Positions 62,993-64,000 of a stretch of 64,000 nucleotides of DNA are shown here, piece by piece. The stretch spans positions 2,526,001-2,590,000 of the forward strand of contig NZ_CP035492.1 in the NCBI RefSeq assembly GCF_004135365.1, written 5' to 3'. Under the pieces are notes generated by a model, which was given only the letters and a program-made list of their open reading frames with translations, was not told the DNA's origin and did no database searches. The stretch is from Paenibacillus protaetiae. GTDB lineage: Bacteria > Bacillota > Bacilli > Paenibacillales > Paenibacillaceae. The stretch's first letter is position 1. Every line of letters begins with the position of its first letter. A program made the position numbers and the translations under genes.

Positions 62993-63889
62993 TCATACTT
63001 TAATTTTCTTGGCCTTCACTTGTTGCATCGCTACAGCTTGGCGGAACAGCTTTGGTGCTAAATCAAAGAGACTCCCGTGCATACGTCGTTCGTTGTAAAA
63101 ACAGATATAGTTCGTCACGACCTCGTAGGCTTCCTGGTAGGTACCAAATTCATAGCGCTGTAAACATTCCGTTTCCAGTAAACTGTGAAACGACTCAATA
63201 TGCGCATTCTTGTTTGGTGTCTTTGGCGGGATTCTCTCGTGCACGACCTCATACGCCTCACATGCTTCTTCAAAGACGTGAGAAATAAACTGCGGGCCAT
63301 TGTCGGTGCGAATCACGGGCCGTTGCTTCGTCTCGAAAAGCTGTCGTTGCCACAGGGTACGCTGAATTAATCCTGCTGCATGCTTGCCTTCACAGGACAG
63401 TCCCATGTGGAAATCGATGATCTCACGGTCTAACACATCCAAAACGCATAGTAGGTAAAAAAAGCGCTGTTCTCCTGCAATGTAGCCGTATTTGATGTCC
63501 ATTTCCCACAGTTCGTTGGAAGCCGCAATCTCACGGTTATTTGCCAATCTACGTGGATGTTTGATCCGCTTTTTCCGCTGAGGCTGGAGCATTTCCATCT
63601 CATCAAGCAGGCGATAAACCTTCTTCTTGTTGATCACCAGGTTGTACTCACGCTGCAAGCAGATCGTCAGTTTACGGTAGCCATAGACGTCAGTTTCGCC
63701 ATTCAGCAGCTCACAAAGCCATTCCTGGATCTGACCATCACTAATCGGTACGCCGGCTTTCGTCATGGAGAAACCAGGCACCGGGCGACCACCTTTACCA
63801 GTAGAAGGAACCTGACTACTAGGCTGCTTCTTGCGGTAATAATAAATCTGTTCGCTCACACCGACAATCCGCAAAATGCGGCTGACCAC
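62993..63889 (-). CDS. IS3-family transposase OrfB (DDE integrase core)
   Basis: 298 residues from the first usable start; the productive form is probably an OrfAB fusion. An HTH_21-like segment is followed by the rve core with the catalytic triad in LWEMDIKYGYI (Asp), VIRTDNGPQFIS (Asp) and NAHIESFHSLLETE (Glu), and the terminal integrase region. The OrfB frame is open back to a slippery A6G at 63955-63949, from which KKAEPSLSDKIEIADKWIK joins it to OrfA by a -1 shift. Confidence 0.92.
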   Translation of the reverse strand: MVSRILRIVGVSEQIYYYRKKQPSSQVPSTGKGGRPVPGFSMTKAGVPISDGQIQEWLCELLNGETDVYGYRKLTICLQREYNLVINKKKVYRLLDEMEMLQPQRKKRIKHPRRLANNREIAASNELWEMDIKYGYIAGEQRFFYLLCVLDVLDREIIDFHMGLSCEGKHAAGLIQRTLWQRQLFETKQRPVIRTDNGPQFISHVFEEACEAYEVVHERIPPKTPNKNAHIESFHSLLETECLQRYEFGTYQEAYEVVTNYICFYNERRMHGSLFDLAPKLFRQAVAMQQVKAKKIKV

Positions 63890-63915
63890 ATGTCCCAGCT
63901 TAATCCACTTGTCGG

Positions 63916-64000
63916 CTATTTCAATTTTGTCCGATAAGCTGGGTTCTGCTTTTTTAGCAAATCACGAAGAACGGCAATCTCCAGATCCTTCTCGCCAAGG
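63916..64000 (-). CDS. IS3-family OrfA, C-terminal end (5' truncated by window)
   Basis: The visible end reads LGEKDLEIAVLRDLLKKQNP and stops TAG at 63918-63916. The CTAAAAAAG heptamer-like run is the probable programmed -1 frameshift site that makes OrfAB. The helix-turn-helix part lies outside the window. Confidence 0.8.
   Translation of the reverse strand, partial: LGEKDLEIAVLRDLLKKQNPAYRTKLK

Larger units (their letters stand above)
62942..64000 (-). mobile_element. IS3-family insertion sequence, incomplete at window edge
   Basis: Contains orfB (DDE transposase) and the end of orfA in overlapping frames. The boundary nearest the recombinase is placed at about 62942, where recombinase coding sequence stops and TGAGTCTACGTCACTTAATC begins; the other end lies outside the window, so the inverted repeats cannot be compared. 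Confidence 0.75.

Noticed and set aside
1-64000. CRISPR arrays, rRNA or tRNA genes
   Set aside because: No regularly spaced repeats, rRNA-like blocks or tRNA cloverleaf sequences were noticed on either strand; a dedicated search could still find a tRNA missed by eye.

Overview
The window looks like chromosomal DNA of a Paenibacillus-type member of the Bacillales. The evidence is the protein families (YesM/YesN two-component pairs, LplA/B/C-type sugar ABC importers, AA10 lytic polysaccharide monooxygenase, GH11 xylanase, GH115, GH38, MurQ/NamZ/NagZ), AGGAGG-type ribosome binding sites with many GTG and TTG starts, sigma-A promoters, intrinsic terminators, and CcpA (cre) and Fur-type sites. No rRNA, tRNA or CRISPR array was seen. 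Genes lie mostly on the minus strand.

Layout. 1-11 kb: glycan-use locus with the end of a YesM-like sensor kinase, its YesN/AraC response regulator, a heparinase II/III-like lyase, a frameshifted GH38 alpha-mannosidase, and a solute-binding protein with two permeases. 11-15 kb, divergent: Gfo/Idh/MocA oxidoreductase, two sugar-phosphate isomerase-like proteins and an AraC regulator that is in frame with the second isomerase. 15-19 kb: heterodimeric ABC exporter. 19-22.4 kb: small metabolic genes and a decayed HxlR/quinone-reductase/NUDIX patch. 22.5-25.5 kb: GH115 protein. 25.8-29.8 kb: MetQ-MetI-MetN importer divergent from an LLM flavin monooxygenase (sulfur acquisition). 30-31.7 kb: an AT-rich histidinol-dehydrogenase paralogue behind what reads as a complete histidine attenuator: promoter, 17-residue leader peptide with three consecutive His codons, and mutually exclusive hairpins ending in a terminator. 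31.8-39.4 kb: RlmD-type 23S rRNA methyltransferase with a long low-complexity N-terminus, cupin, TolB-like, NUDIX, chitin-active LPMO and a DUF4236 protein.

39.6-51.7 kb: a peptidoglycan-sugar salvage operon. In transcription order it reads murR, then murQ, ABC importer (binding protein plus two permeases), anmK, a double GNAT, a PIG-L-family protein, namZ, nagZ and a MurNAc/GlcNAc kinase, closed by a strong terminator. NamZ and NagZ lack signal peptides, so the ABC system probably imports muropeptide sugars that are cleaved in the cytoplasm, phosphorylated, and converted by MurQ to GlcNAc-6-P.

52-64 kb: SUMF-like lipoprotein, GH11 xylanase with a cre site, a Fur-box-associated iron locus (Btr-like AraC/binding-protein fusion, FhuF-like reductase, siderophore-binding lipoprotein), a LacI regulator and GH13 alpha-glucosidase under two identical LacI-type operators, a DUF4256 gene, and a mobile-element scar. 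The scar is the 3' end of a second rumA-like gene, a broken large serine recombinase, and an IS3-family element that runs off the window.

At least five otherwise normal genes are split by single-base deletions in short homopolymers. That pattern is as consistent with sequencing error as with gene decay.
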